Shown in pieces: positions 7,915-14,554 of a stretch of 16,982 bases of DNA (the first letter of the stretch is position 1; each line of letters opens with the position of its first letter). This DNA comes from JALYTY01 sp964546935 (GTDB lineage Bacteria; Vulcanimicrobiota; Vulcanimicrobiia; Vulcanimicrobiales; Vulcanimicrobiaceae), in contig CAZJLJ010000060.1 in the NCBI GenBank assembly GCA_964546935.1, forward strand, positions 1-16,982, given 5' to 3'. The notes beneath the pieces were generated by a model that ran no database searches, had not been told where the DNA came from, and saw nothing but the letters and a program-made list of their open reading frames with translations. The translations under genes and the position numbers were made by a program.

Positions 7915-9097
7915 GCACCTGGTCCAGCGCTTCACGTAAGACGTGATAGATCGTGCCCTGTGCCTCTTGAATGCGTGGAATATAATCGCAGTGCACGACG
8001 ATCGCTATGTCGGCCAAGTTCCGTCGAACGATTTCGCCGCCGTCATATCCGAGCAAAGCAACGGTGAGAAGCCCTCGCTTCCGCGCTTCCTCTAGCGCAA
8101 CGACGACGTTTCGCGATCCGCCGCTGGTCGAGAACGCCAATGCGATATCCTGACTCCCGGAAGATTGTGCGATCAGCTGGCGCAGGAAAATGACTTCCGT
8201 ACCGACGTCGTTAGCGGTCGCAGTAATGACTGCCGGTTCCAAGGCAAGCGATATCGCCGGTATCGTACGGCCGGAACCATCGTGAAGAATGCAGTCGAGA
8301 ACGAAGTCCGTTGCATCGGTTGCCGAGCCTCCGTTGCCGAACGCCAAGATGCTGCCGCCACGTTGCAAACGTGCGGCGATTGCGATCGCTGCGGCGCCGA
8401 TTGCTTCGCTTTGACGTGCAGCGACTTCTTCGCGCAACGCGATCGCATCGTTCGCTTTAGCGCCGATCGATGCGACGACTTCATCGAGCGCTTCATCCAA
8501 CGATTGCGGCTGTTCTGAAAGGAAAGGGTACAGAAACGAGGCGGCTCCGCCTTCATCGGGATGCGAGCGATGTTCGAGAAAAACGTGGACGCTCTCGTAA
8601 AGCGTGTGACCCATCAGCTCGAATAGCTCCTGGTGGATGTGGATGTCATCGCTCGGAGCGGCCACGGCATAATCGGCCTCGGTTCCTGGAAACGCAATCG
8701 TCATCGCGCCTCGTGCTTTTGCACGATTCAAAGCACTTTGCATCTCCGGATCACCCTCGGGCGGTCCAAACGCTAGCGCCATGTCGTTCGGCCGCACGAC
8801 CGCATCGACAAATGCGTCGAAGGAGATGCTTACGTCGAGTGCCGGAAGCGCACGCTTCCCGACGATTACCGGATGAATAAATTCGACGGACACGTGTTGT
8901 GCGTCGGTCGAGTACGGCCCCTTTCCGAATGCGAGCAGACGTCCACCGCGAAGAAACCGTGCTGCCATTTCGCGGCACGCCTTTGCGAGCGGAACCGCTT
9001 CGCGTTCGAAGAAACGCCGGCACGGTTCGTTTCTCTCCAGAATGCGATCGCGTATCCAGCCGGTAAGCTGGGACCGCTCGATTCTTGGCTTTAGCAT
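7901..9097 (-). CDS. tandem SIS-domain protein, GmhA-like C-terminal half
   Basis: This is a 398-residue protein with two sugar isomerase (SIS) domains. The C-terminal domain (about 225-398) resembles sedoheptulose-7-phosphate isomerase GmhA. It has the phosphate-binding loops FGNGGSATDA (253-262) and STSGGSRN (323-330), and the RIQE...H segment (375-385) keeping equivalents of GmhA Gln172 and His180. The residue matching GmhA Asp169 appears to be Pro374. The N-terminal domain (about 35-175) keeps the fold signature FGKGPYSTDAQH (58-68), but its serine-rich loop is replaced by GPPEGD, so it looks degenerate and perhaps structural or regulatory. The ATG at 9097 overlaps the hypE stop by seven bases. 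A phosphosugar-binding or isomerase role is likely from the family. Why it sits between hypE and hypF is unknown. I recall SIS genes beside hyp genes in actinobacteria, unverified. Confidence 0.85.
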   Translation of the reverse strand: MLKPRIERSQLTGWIRDRILERNEPCRRFFEREAVPLAKACREMAARFLRGGRLLAFGKGPYSTDAQHVSVEFIHPVIVGKRALPALDVSISFDAFVDAVVRPNDMALAFGPPEGDPEMQSALNRAKARGAMTIAFPGTEADYAVAAPSDDIHIHQELFELMGHTLYESVHVFLEHRSHPDEGGAASFLYPFLSEQPQSLDEALDEVVASIGAKANDAIALREEVAARQSEAIGAAAIAIAARLQRGGSILAFGNGGSATDATDFVLDCILHDGSGRTIPAISLALEPAVITATANDVGTEVIFLRQLIAQSSGSQDIALAFSTSGGSRNVVVALEEARKRGLLTVALLGYDGGEIVRRNLADIAIVVHCDYIPRIQEAQGTIYHVLREALDQVHAGT

Positions 9098-10110
9098 ATA
9101 CGCGGAAGCGGGTCTCCCACGAGCATGTCAACGATTCGTGTACCGCCGTACGCAGTCGTTGCAAGGACGGTCGCCGCAGGCGAAAGATCGACGTGGCCGA
9201 TTTCGGTTGCGTCCTCCCCGCCGGGAACGGCGCGCATCGCCGCGAGTGCGGCATCGGCGAATTCCGGCGCAACGATCGCGATGAGTTGCCCTTCATTCGC
9301 GATGTGCAATGGATCTAGTCCGAGCAATTCGCATGCGCCGCGCACGACGTCGTGAACCGGGATCGCGTCTTCCTCTACAACGATGCCGAGGCCGGTGTCG
9401 CGGGCAACTTCATTCAAAGCCGTTGCGACGCCGCCGCGAGTTGGGTCGCGCATCCAACGTAATCCGGCTGCGGCGCGGTTGCACATCGCGTCTACGAACG
9501 GTGTCAATGGGCGGCTGTCGGAGAAGATCTCGGCTTCCAAATCCAATTCTCCGCGCGCAAGCAAGATCGTGACGCCGTGATCGCCGATCGGTCCGGAAAG
9601 CAGCACGCGATCGCCGGGACGGATGCTTTCGGCGCCGAGCGTGAGGCGTTCGTCGACGATGCCTATGCCGAACGTCGAAACATACATGCCGTCGGCAAAC
9701 CCGTGCTCCACTACTTTCGTGTCGCCACCGACAATGGCGACGTTCGCTTCGTGCGCCGCGCGTCCCATTTCCAAGAGTTCTTGCTCGAGAACCGCGCCTT
9801 CGAGCCCCGCTTCCAAAATAAGCGTGCACATGAGCGCTATCGGACGCGCGCCTGAAACGGCAAGGTCGTTCACCGTTCCGTGCACTGCAAGCGAACCAAT
9901 CGAACCGCCCGGAAATCGCAACGGCTTTACTACAAACGCGTCGGCGGTGGATGCGAGTCGCGCACCGTGCACCGAGAGCAGCGCTGCATCCGAGAGCGGT
10001 TCCAGCGCCGGATTTGCAAAGGCGGGAACGACAAGCTCTTCGATGAGACGGTGAGTAGCCTTACCGCCCGCGCCGTGCGCCATCTCTATTTGCGCGATGC
10101 GAGTTTTCAT
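9091..10110 (-). CDS. hypE: hydrogenase maturation factor HypE
   Basis: HypE accepts the carbamoyl group from HypF on its C-terminal cysteine, dehydrates it with ATP to a thiocyanate, and passes CN to the iron held by HypC-HypD. The 339-residue product shows the PurM-like N-terminal ATP-binding signature MAHGAGGKATHRLIEEL (from residue 10), the GGDTKVVEHG loop, and the diagnostic PRIC ending with catalytic Cys339. I placed the start at 10110 because it makes an ATGA overlap with the hypD stop and has GGAG five bases upstream. An in-frame upstream ATG at 10158 would add a 16-residue extension lying inside hypD. Full length and intact. Confidence 0.98.
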   Translation of the reverse strand: MKTRIAQIEMAHGAGGKATHRLIEELVVPAFANPALEPLSDAALLSVHGARLASTADAFVVKPLRFPGGSIGSLAVHGTVNDLAVSGARPIALMCTLILEAGLEGAVLEQELLEMGRAAHEANVAIVGGDTKVVEHGFADGMYVSTFGIGIVDERLTLGAESIRPGDRVLLSGPIGDHGVTILLARGELDLEAEIFSDSRPLTPFVDAMCNRAAAGLRWMRDPTRGGVATALNEVARDTGLGIVVEEDAIPVHDVVRGACELLGLDPLHIANEGQLIAIVAPEFADAALAAMRAVPGGEDATEIGHVDLSPAATVLATTAYGGTRIVDMLVGDPLPRIC

Positions 10111-11219
10111 ACGGGCTCCGCTTGCTTCGTTCCGACGTAGCGGTAGTATGCCGCGCAAGCGCCTTCACTGGAAACCATGAGTGCGCCGATCGGATGTTCC
10201 GGCGTGCAAGCGGTTCCGAATAATTTACATTGCGGCGGCGAGAGCACGCCTTTTAGCACCTCACCGCATTGCGCAGCTTTCGGATCGGTTACGCGGACGC
10301 CGGGAAGATCGAAGCGCGCTTCGCTGTCCCACGCGGCGTATGCGTCCTTGATTTTCAACGCCGACTGGGAGATAAACCCAAGTCCACGCCACTCGAAGTA
10401 CGGACGGAGTTCGAAAACTTCGGCCATAGCGCGAAGCGCCGCCAAATTGCCGTCCCATGGCACGATGCGCCGGTATTGATTCTCGACCTTTGCTTCCCCG
10501 GCCGCCAACTGACGCAGAACGAGCAGAATGCTCTCGAGAATATCGAGCGGCTCGAATCCCGAGATGACCACCGGTTTACGGTACTCGTGCGCAATGAACT
10601 GATAAGGCCGGCACCCGGTGATCGTTGAAACGTGCCCGGGCCCGATGAAGCCGTCCAACCGCATATCGGGAGAGTCGAGGATCGCGCGCATTGCCGGTAA
10701 GATGGTGACGTGATTGCAAAATACGCTGAAGTTTTTGATTCCCTGTGCTGTCGCACGCAAAATCGTCAGCGCGGTCGATGGTGCCGTCGTTTCGAAGCCG
10801 ATTGCAAAGAAACAAACGTGTTTGCCGGGTTCGCGTTGCGCAATCTTCAACGCGTCCAGTGGCGAATAAACCATTCGAACGTCGGCGCCGCGGGCTTTAT
10901 ACTCCAGCGGAGTTCCCTTCGTTCCCGGCACTCGCATCATGTCGCCGAAAGCCGCTAATACCGTATCGGGATGGGTTGTGATCGTCAGCCCATCGTCGAC
11001 GCGTCCCATGGGCAATACGCAAACAGGGCAGCCCGGGCCGTGAACGAGCTGAATGTTTTTCGGAAGAACGTCTTTTAAGCCGTGGCGATAGATTGAATGC
11101 GTATGTCCGCCGCAGACTTCCATGATGCGATACGTACGCTCCGGGTTTACGACACGTGCGATCTCTCGCGATACATTTCGAATCAACTCGGGGTCGCGAA
11201 ATTCATCCACGAATTTCAT
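10107..11219 (-). CDS. hypD: hydrogenase maturation factor HypD
   Basis: HypD is the [4Fe-4S] scaffold that, with HypC, assembles the Fe(CN)2CO unit before it is placed in the large subunit. The 370-residue product has CGGHTHSIYRHG (Cys36), HGPGCPVCVLP (Cys64 and Cys67, the candidate iron-binding and redox thiols), the GFETTAP motif, and a C-terminal four-cysteine region (CGEVLKG, PPQCKLFGTACTP, EGACAAYYRY) that holds the cluster. The ATG at 11219 overlaps the hypC stop as ATGA and has AAAGGA seven bases upstream. No residues appear to be missing. Confidence 0.98.
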   Translation of the reverse strand: MKFVDEFRDPELIRNVSREIARVVNPERTYRIMEVCGGHTHSIYRHGLKDVLPKNIQLVHGPGCPVCVLPMGRVDDGLTITTHPDTVLAAFGDMMRVPGTKGTPLEYKARGADVRMVYSPLDALKIAQREPGKHVCFFAIGFETTAPSTALTILRATAQGIKNFSVFCNHVTILPAMRAILDSPDMRLDGFIGPGHVSTITGCRPYQFIAHEYRKPVVISGFEPLDILESILLVLRQLAAGEAKVENQYRRIVPWDGNLAALRAMAEVFELRPYFEWRGLGFISQSALKIKDAYAAWDSEARFDLPGVRVTDPKAAQCGEVLKGVLSPPQCKLFGTACTPEHPIGALMVSSEGACAAYYRYVGTKQAEPV

Positions 11220-11512
11220 CTCGCGTTCCTTTCCAAGGAACCGCCGTCGAAAGAGTATCCGCGAACTTCTTCCATGGCAAGCTGATCCTCGCCAAGCGCC
11301 TTTAACATGCGAAGCTGATCTTGTGCGATCTCTTCGGCAACTTTGCTCATCGCGAATCCAACGTGGATCAATACCCAGTCGCCGATCTCGAGGCGTTCGT
11401 CCGTGAGAAGCCCGATGTTGATCGTGCGTTTAACTCCCGCGACGTCGACCTTCGCCAGCAAGGCTTGCTCGCTCGAAAACTCTATGATTTTGCCGGGGAT
11501 GGCTAGGCACAT
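11216..11512 (-). CDS. hypC: hydrogenase maturation chaperone HypC
   Basis: HypC is the small chaperone that binds HypD and then carries the iron unit to the large-subunit precursor. The 98-residue product begins MCLAIPGKI, the invariant N-terminus with iron-binding Cys2, which fixes the start at 11512. His50 in WVLIHVGFAMSKV is the second conserved ligand position. The reading frame stays open upstream to 11704, but that part is arginine-rich, overlaps the small membrane protein gene in another frame and is not real protein. Four bases separate it from the upstream stop, and it overlaps hypD by ATGA. The C-terminal tail after KALGED is about 20 residues long and not conserved as far as I can tell. 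Confidence 0.98.
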   Translation of the reverse strand: MCLAIPGKIIEFSSEQALLAKVDVAGVKRTINIGLLTDERLEIGDWVLIHVGFAMSKVAEEIAQDQLRMLKALGEDQLAMEEVRGYSFDGGSLERNAR

Positions 11513-11516
11513 AACG

Positions 11517-11780
11517 CTACATCGACTCGGCTTTGAGATAGCGGAAGAGCTCGTACGGCGCATTTGTTGCAAACGACGCCCATTCGCCGATCGTCGCTTT
11601 TTCTTCCGAGAGCGTCTTTTGCGCCAGTTTCGGAAGCTGCGTTGCGAACGGCGGTTCGTCCGACATCGCCCGGATTCGGTTATACCGCTGCCAATCCGCG
11701 GCAACGAGAATCGTCAATCTCGCCGCATATGCAACGACGGCTAAGGCCACGGCGCCTTTAAGAAGAGCTTTGGACTTCAT
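11517..11780 (-). CDS. small single-pass membrane protein in hydrogenase operon (DUF6893-like)
   Basis: This 87-residue protein has one hydrophobic segment (about residues 8-28, AVALAVVAYAARLTILVAA) after a short lysine-rich N-terminus, then a polar tail ending in YELFRYLKAESM. It is probably an inner-membrane anchor with a short soluble tail. GGAG six bases before the ATG at 11780 supports the start, although this puts 23 bases inside the protease gene. I recall a similar very small membrane protein (named DUF6893) at this place in actinobacterial hydrogenase loci, with a comparable RYL-type ending; that match was not tested. No biochemical function is known to me. Location suggests a link with membrane attachment or with the large subunit. 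Confidence 0.7.
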   Translation of the reverse strand: MKSKALLKGAVALAVVAYAARLTILVAADWQRYNRIRAMSDEPPFATQLPKLAQKTLSEEKATIGEWASFATNAPYELFRYLKAESM

Positions 11781-12255
11781 GTTTTGCTCCGATACCGAAG
11801 TTCTCTAGAATCGAATAAACCAAGACCGGCGTACGCGAAACGGCCTCGCGCACTGCGTTGCTTAGGCCCATGCCTTCGTCTACGCATTGTGGCTCGCAAC
11901 CGAGAACGAGGATGCAGGGCCGCTTCTCCGGTTGCATATCGCGGCACAGGGATTCGTAGAAGGCCAGAGCGTTATGCAGTTCCATTGCGTGAGCATCGGG
12001 AGTGCCTGCCCGCATCGATGAAGGCTCGATAACCGTAAGGGTCCCCGGTGGTTCGCCTCGCGGCATGGCATCGAGGAAAAGCACAACGTCGTAGCCGTTT
12101 AGCATTTCGAATGCGGCGTGCATGCCGCGAATACCGAAATCCACGACGCGAAGTTCCGGCGGAAGCGCGCTTTCCATTAGGGCCTGTGCGGCGGCGTTTC
12201 CGTACCCGTCGTCGGAGAAAAAGATGTTGCCGAAGCCGGCGACAAGCGCTTTCAT
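11758..12255 (-). CDS. [NiFe]-hydrogenase maturation protease (HyaD/HybD family)
   Basis: This nickel-checking endopeptidase removes the C-terminal tail of the large subunit after the metal centre is complete. The 165-residue product has the family opening ALVAGFGNIFFSDDGYG, FLDAMPRG around residue 62, and VLGCEPQ (117-123). The positions aligning with HybD metal ligands Glu16, Asp62 and His93 are Asp16, Asp62 and His94. The Asp16 substitution is conservative and, as I recall, common in this hydrogenase group. The start at 12255 is chosen because it forms an ATGA overlap with the preceding gene; upstream codons in the same frame to 12315 are not protein-like. Its substrate is almost certainly the large subunit encoded here, cut after His in DPCLPCGVH. 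Confidence 0.94.
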   Translation of the reverse strand: MKALVAGFGNIFFSDDGYGNAAAQALMESALPPELRVVDFGIRGMHAAFEMLNGYDVVLFLDAMPRGEPPGTLTVIEPSSMRAGTPDAHAMELHNALAFYESLCRDMQPEKRPCILVLGCEPQCVDEGMGLSNAVREAVSRTPVLVYSILENFGIGAKHEVQSSS

Positions 12256-13316
12256 GGAGCATCTCCAATCGGCTCGACTTCGTCGGGATCGTAAAAATAA
12301 GAACGTCCGTACCATTCGTGCAAATCGCTCGCCGGATCGCCTTCGAAGAGCACCGAGACGTAGCGGCGGCCGTCGATATCTTCGTGCACGGCATGAACGC
12401 GTGCCGTCATTCCGTCGGTGAATGCATCGATTGCGTCCGCGCGGCGTTTGGGATGCACGCGAACGCGTCCGCCGACACTAATGCGTCCGTGCAGCTGCTG
12501 TTGCAGCTGCGCATCCATCGCCTCGGCGCGATCGACGATGGCACGAGCGCGAGGATCGCCGGCGCGGGCTGCGCGTTTCTCTTCGTCGCTCAATGCGGAG
12601 ACGGACAACATCAACAATTCGTCCACCTCCGTCCCGTCGAACGTCGGAACCGAACTTTGCGGCGCGAGTTGCGGAAAATCGTAGAGGATGATCGGCGAAG
12701 CGAGCACGGTTGAAGCGCTTTGCGAATCGTCCGCGTCATCGCCGATCAATACCGGATAAATTTTGCGGTTGTTGCAGCGCGAGGCCGCGGCTTTGGCTTC
12801 CTCGGGCGGATCGAGCAGCGAAAGAAAACGGCCGCGCTCGATGGTGAAAATAGCGTGCGCGCCGATGAACGCATGCAGCAGTGCTTCGTTGCGAGATATT
12901 TCACCGCTAACGGAGGCGTTATTCGTAATTTCCAGCGTCAACCGGTAAAAGCCGCCGTCCGGTTCGATGTACAACTGCAGGGTACCGCAAAGAACGTCGG
13001 TGGAGAAAGAAACAGCGACCGATCCTTCCCGCAATTCGGAGCCGATTTCCACCTCGCGCTCGGTCGTCGAAGCGCCGTCGCCTTGTTGCAAAAAACGGAC
13101 CTGCGCTGCGACGCGTGCCCCTTCGCTGCCGGCCTGTGCGAGCAGATGTGTTTGCGTTGTGGACGGCTCATTCGGATCGTGGTATCCCTGCGGCATCACG
13201 ACGCCGAATTGCCAACGAAGACGGTTTTTCGCGGCGCCGATCGTGTATGGGAAGAGCAAGAAGCCTTCGTACAAGACGGCATTGGCGACGGCACGAGCTT
13301 GCTCCGAAGCGCTCAT
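12252..13316 (-). CDS. conserved hypothetical protein of group 1h hydrogenase operons
   Basis: This is a 354-residue soluble protein with no signal peptide or membrane segment. The N-terminus has an unusual aromatic-rich motif, VLYEGFLLFPYTIGAAKNRLRW (14-35 region). The middle is predicted to be beta-rich. Around 270-315 there is a segment with GRISVGGRVRVHPKRRADAIDAF. The C-terminal 35 residues contain a second compact motif, LHEWYGRSYFYDPDEVEP, resembling a small beta-barrel end. I recall proteins with the same N-terminal and C-terminal motifs at this position in actinobacterial hhy loci, but know of no assigned function. It is coupled to both neighbours by ATGA overlaps, so it is probably made in fixed proportion with them. 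Assembly factor or structural subunit are both possible. Confidence 0.75.
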   Translation of the reverse strand: MSASEQARAVANAVLYEGFLLFPYTIGAAKNRLRWQFGVVMPQGYHDPNEPSTTQTHLLAQAGSEGARVAAQVRFLQQGDGASTTEREVEIGSELREGSVAVSFSTDVLCGTLQLYIEPDGGFYRLTLEITNNASVSGEISRNEALLHAFIGAHAIFTIERGRFLSLLDPPEEAKAAASRCNNRKIYPVLIGDDADDSQSASTVLASPIILYDFPQLAPQSSVPTFDGTEVDELLMLSVSALSDEEKRAARAGDPRARAIVDRAEAMDAQLQQQLHGRISVGGRVRVHPKRRADAIDAFTDGMTARVHAVHEDIDGRRYVSVLFEGDPASDLHEWYGRSYFYDPDEVEPIGDAP

Positions 13317-13954
13317 CTCACTTCTCCCGCTTGGCGTGTAAGCAGGTGCGCGAACGTGTCTTCCCAGGTGTAAAACGAATTAGCGGCACGATAGCGCCGA
13401 AGCTCGTTGAACGTCGAGCGATCGACGCGAATCCACGCATCACCGGCAAACGCTGTGTCCATCGCTTCTTGCCAAAGCTGTAACGAAAGACGAGCCGTGC
13501 ACTCCGACGACCACGGGAGCATCTCAACCGTGAATCCGCGTTCCGAGCCACGAAAGATCGTTCCGCTGAAGAACAACCGCAGTGGAATATCGCCTTCTTC
13601 GAGTGCGCTGAGAAACTTGCCGCTTGCGACGTTTAGGTCGTACGAGCATGGCAGCGTTACATCGAACGTGGTTTCACGCGTAAAGCCGCCCACCATCACG
13701 GAGTTTTCCGCCCACTGCAGCGGACGAACGGCCTGCGCCCATCGGCTCCGCTCGCCGAAGACCTCGGTGAGGCGATGTTCTTCGCCGTTGCGGTAGCCGC
13801 GCCCGAACGGTTCTATCTGCACTCGCACGCGCAAGGCAACAGCATCGATCGCATCTTCACCGTCGCTCCGAACGCGGATCCGCAAACGTATCGAAGGCGC
13901 CGCTGCGTAGCGCTCGACCAGTGCGTCGACTGTATCGAAGGCGAGCGTCGTCAT
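13313..13954 (-). CDS. DUF6084-like conserved protein of hydrogenase operon
   Basis: This is a 213-residue soluble protein without a signal peptide or cofactor motif; it has only two cysteines, in separate segments. The first half looks like a beta-sandwich (alternating hydrophobics in SIRLRIRVRS and ALRVRVQIEPFG), followed by W-containing segments (RWAQAVRPLQW, LPWSSECTARL) and a C-terminal helix region ending FYTWEDTFAHLL. It resembles what I recall as DUF6084, found directly after the DUF5947 gene in actinobacterial hydrogenase loci. It overlaps both neighbours by ATGA, so co-production is tight. No catalytic residues can be named. An assembly or scaffold role is inferred only from its constant location. 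Confidence 0.75.
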   Translation of the reverse strand: MTTLAFDTVDALVERYAAAPSIRLRIRVRSDGEDAIDAVALRVRVQIEPFGRGYRNGEEHRLTEVFGERSRWAQAVRPLQWAENSVMVGGFTRETTFDVTLPCSYDLNVASGKFLSALEEGDIPLRLFFSGTIFRGSERGFTVEMLPWSSECTARLSLQLWQEAMDTAFAGDAWIRVDRSTFNELRRYRAANSFYTWEDTFAHLLTRQAGEVR

Positions 13955-14547
13955 GTGCTCGAGTCCCGCACATGTGCGAAGAACTCTTCGATGCGGTGGT
14001 GCGCTTCTTCACCGCCGTCGAATCCGCGCCAGGTGGTGCGCACGATGCCGGCAAGTTCGTAACACACGTCGATGGGCACCAAATAGGCTTCGTTATCGCC
14101 ACCCTTGCGCCGGTAGACGAGAATTGCTTCAACATCCGGACGCAGATCGTGCAGGCGCGGTTCTTCGCGTGCGAAGCGTTCCCACGAGTCCATCGGCAAC
14201 AACGATTCCGTCGCCCCGCCGGGCCCCGGATAGAATGCGTTGACGCGCTGCGTCTCGCTATTGAAAAAGAAGAACGCGAGACCGATCGGGATCTGGAGCG
14301 CTTCCCAATGCATATCGTCGAACGCGTCTTGCAGGGTCAGATAGCGGTCACCGACCGCGCGATACCGTCCGTTCGCGGCTCCGCTCGGAACGAATAGCAG
14401 GTAACACGGACGGCACGCGCACAGAAGGCGGCGGTCGCGGAGATCGACTAAATGCCCGTGTTCGCTTGCGATCGGCGTAGCGCAAATCTCGCAGCGTTCG
14501 TCTGCGACGGGTTCAGGCTGAGCGACGAAACGCGAAAGACGCAGCAT
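13951..14547 (-). CDS. DUF5947-like cysteine-rich protein of hydrogenase operon
   Basis: From the ATG at 14547 the product has 198 residues. Its N-terminal part holds a probable metal site: CEIC (Cys19, Cys22), SEHGH (His30, His32) and CACRPC (Cys43, 45, 48), arranged like a zinc ribbon or small treble-clef finger. The later part includes a hydrophobic strand, IGLAFFFFNSE, and a negatively charged helical tail with HHRIEEFFAHV. This pattern matches my memory of DUF5947, a family seen in hydrogenase loci. I prefer the start at 14547, seven bases after the preceding stop. The in-frame ATG at 14595 adds 16 residues, would overlap the preceding gene by 41 bases and has no Shine-Dalgarno site. The metal could be zinc or iron, and its function is unknown. 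Confidence 0.78.
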   Translation of the reverse strand: MLRLSRFVAQPEPVADERCEICATPIASEHGHLVDLRDRRLLCACRPCYLLFVPSGAANGRYRAVGDRYLTLQDAFDDMHWEALQIPIGLAFFFFNSETQRVNAFYPGPGGATESLLPMDSWERFAREEPRLHDLRPDVEAILVYRRKGGDNEAYLVPIDVCYELAGIVRTTWRGFDGGEEAHHRIEEFFAHVRDSST

Positions 14548-14554
14548 CCGTCGA

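Noticed and set aside
11513..11704. Upstream in-frame extension of hypC
   Set aside because: The extension is arginine-rich with no domain character and overlaps the small membrane protein gene. HypC must begin MCLAIPG, because Cys2 is functional.
12256..12315. Twenty-residue N-terminal extension of the maturation protease
   Set aside because: The family begins directly with the beta strand ending in GFGN, and the ATG at 12255 forms the ATGA overlap seen elsewhere in the operon.
12048..12713. Long plus-strand open frames opposite the hydrogenase genes (also at 12720-13373, 1429-1851 and 9623-10054)
   Set aside because: They are antisense to well-supported genes and arginine-rich or of shadow-like composition, with no recognisable motif or ribosome site. 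They reflect the GC-rich codon pattern of the real genes.
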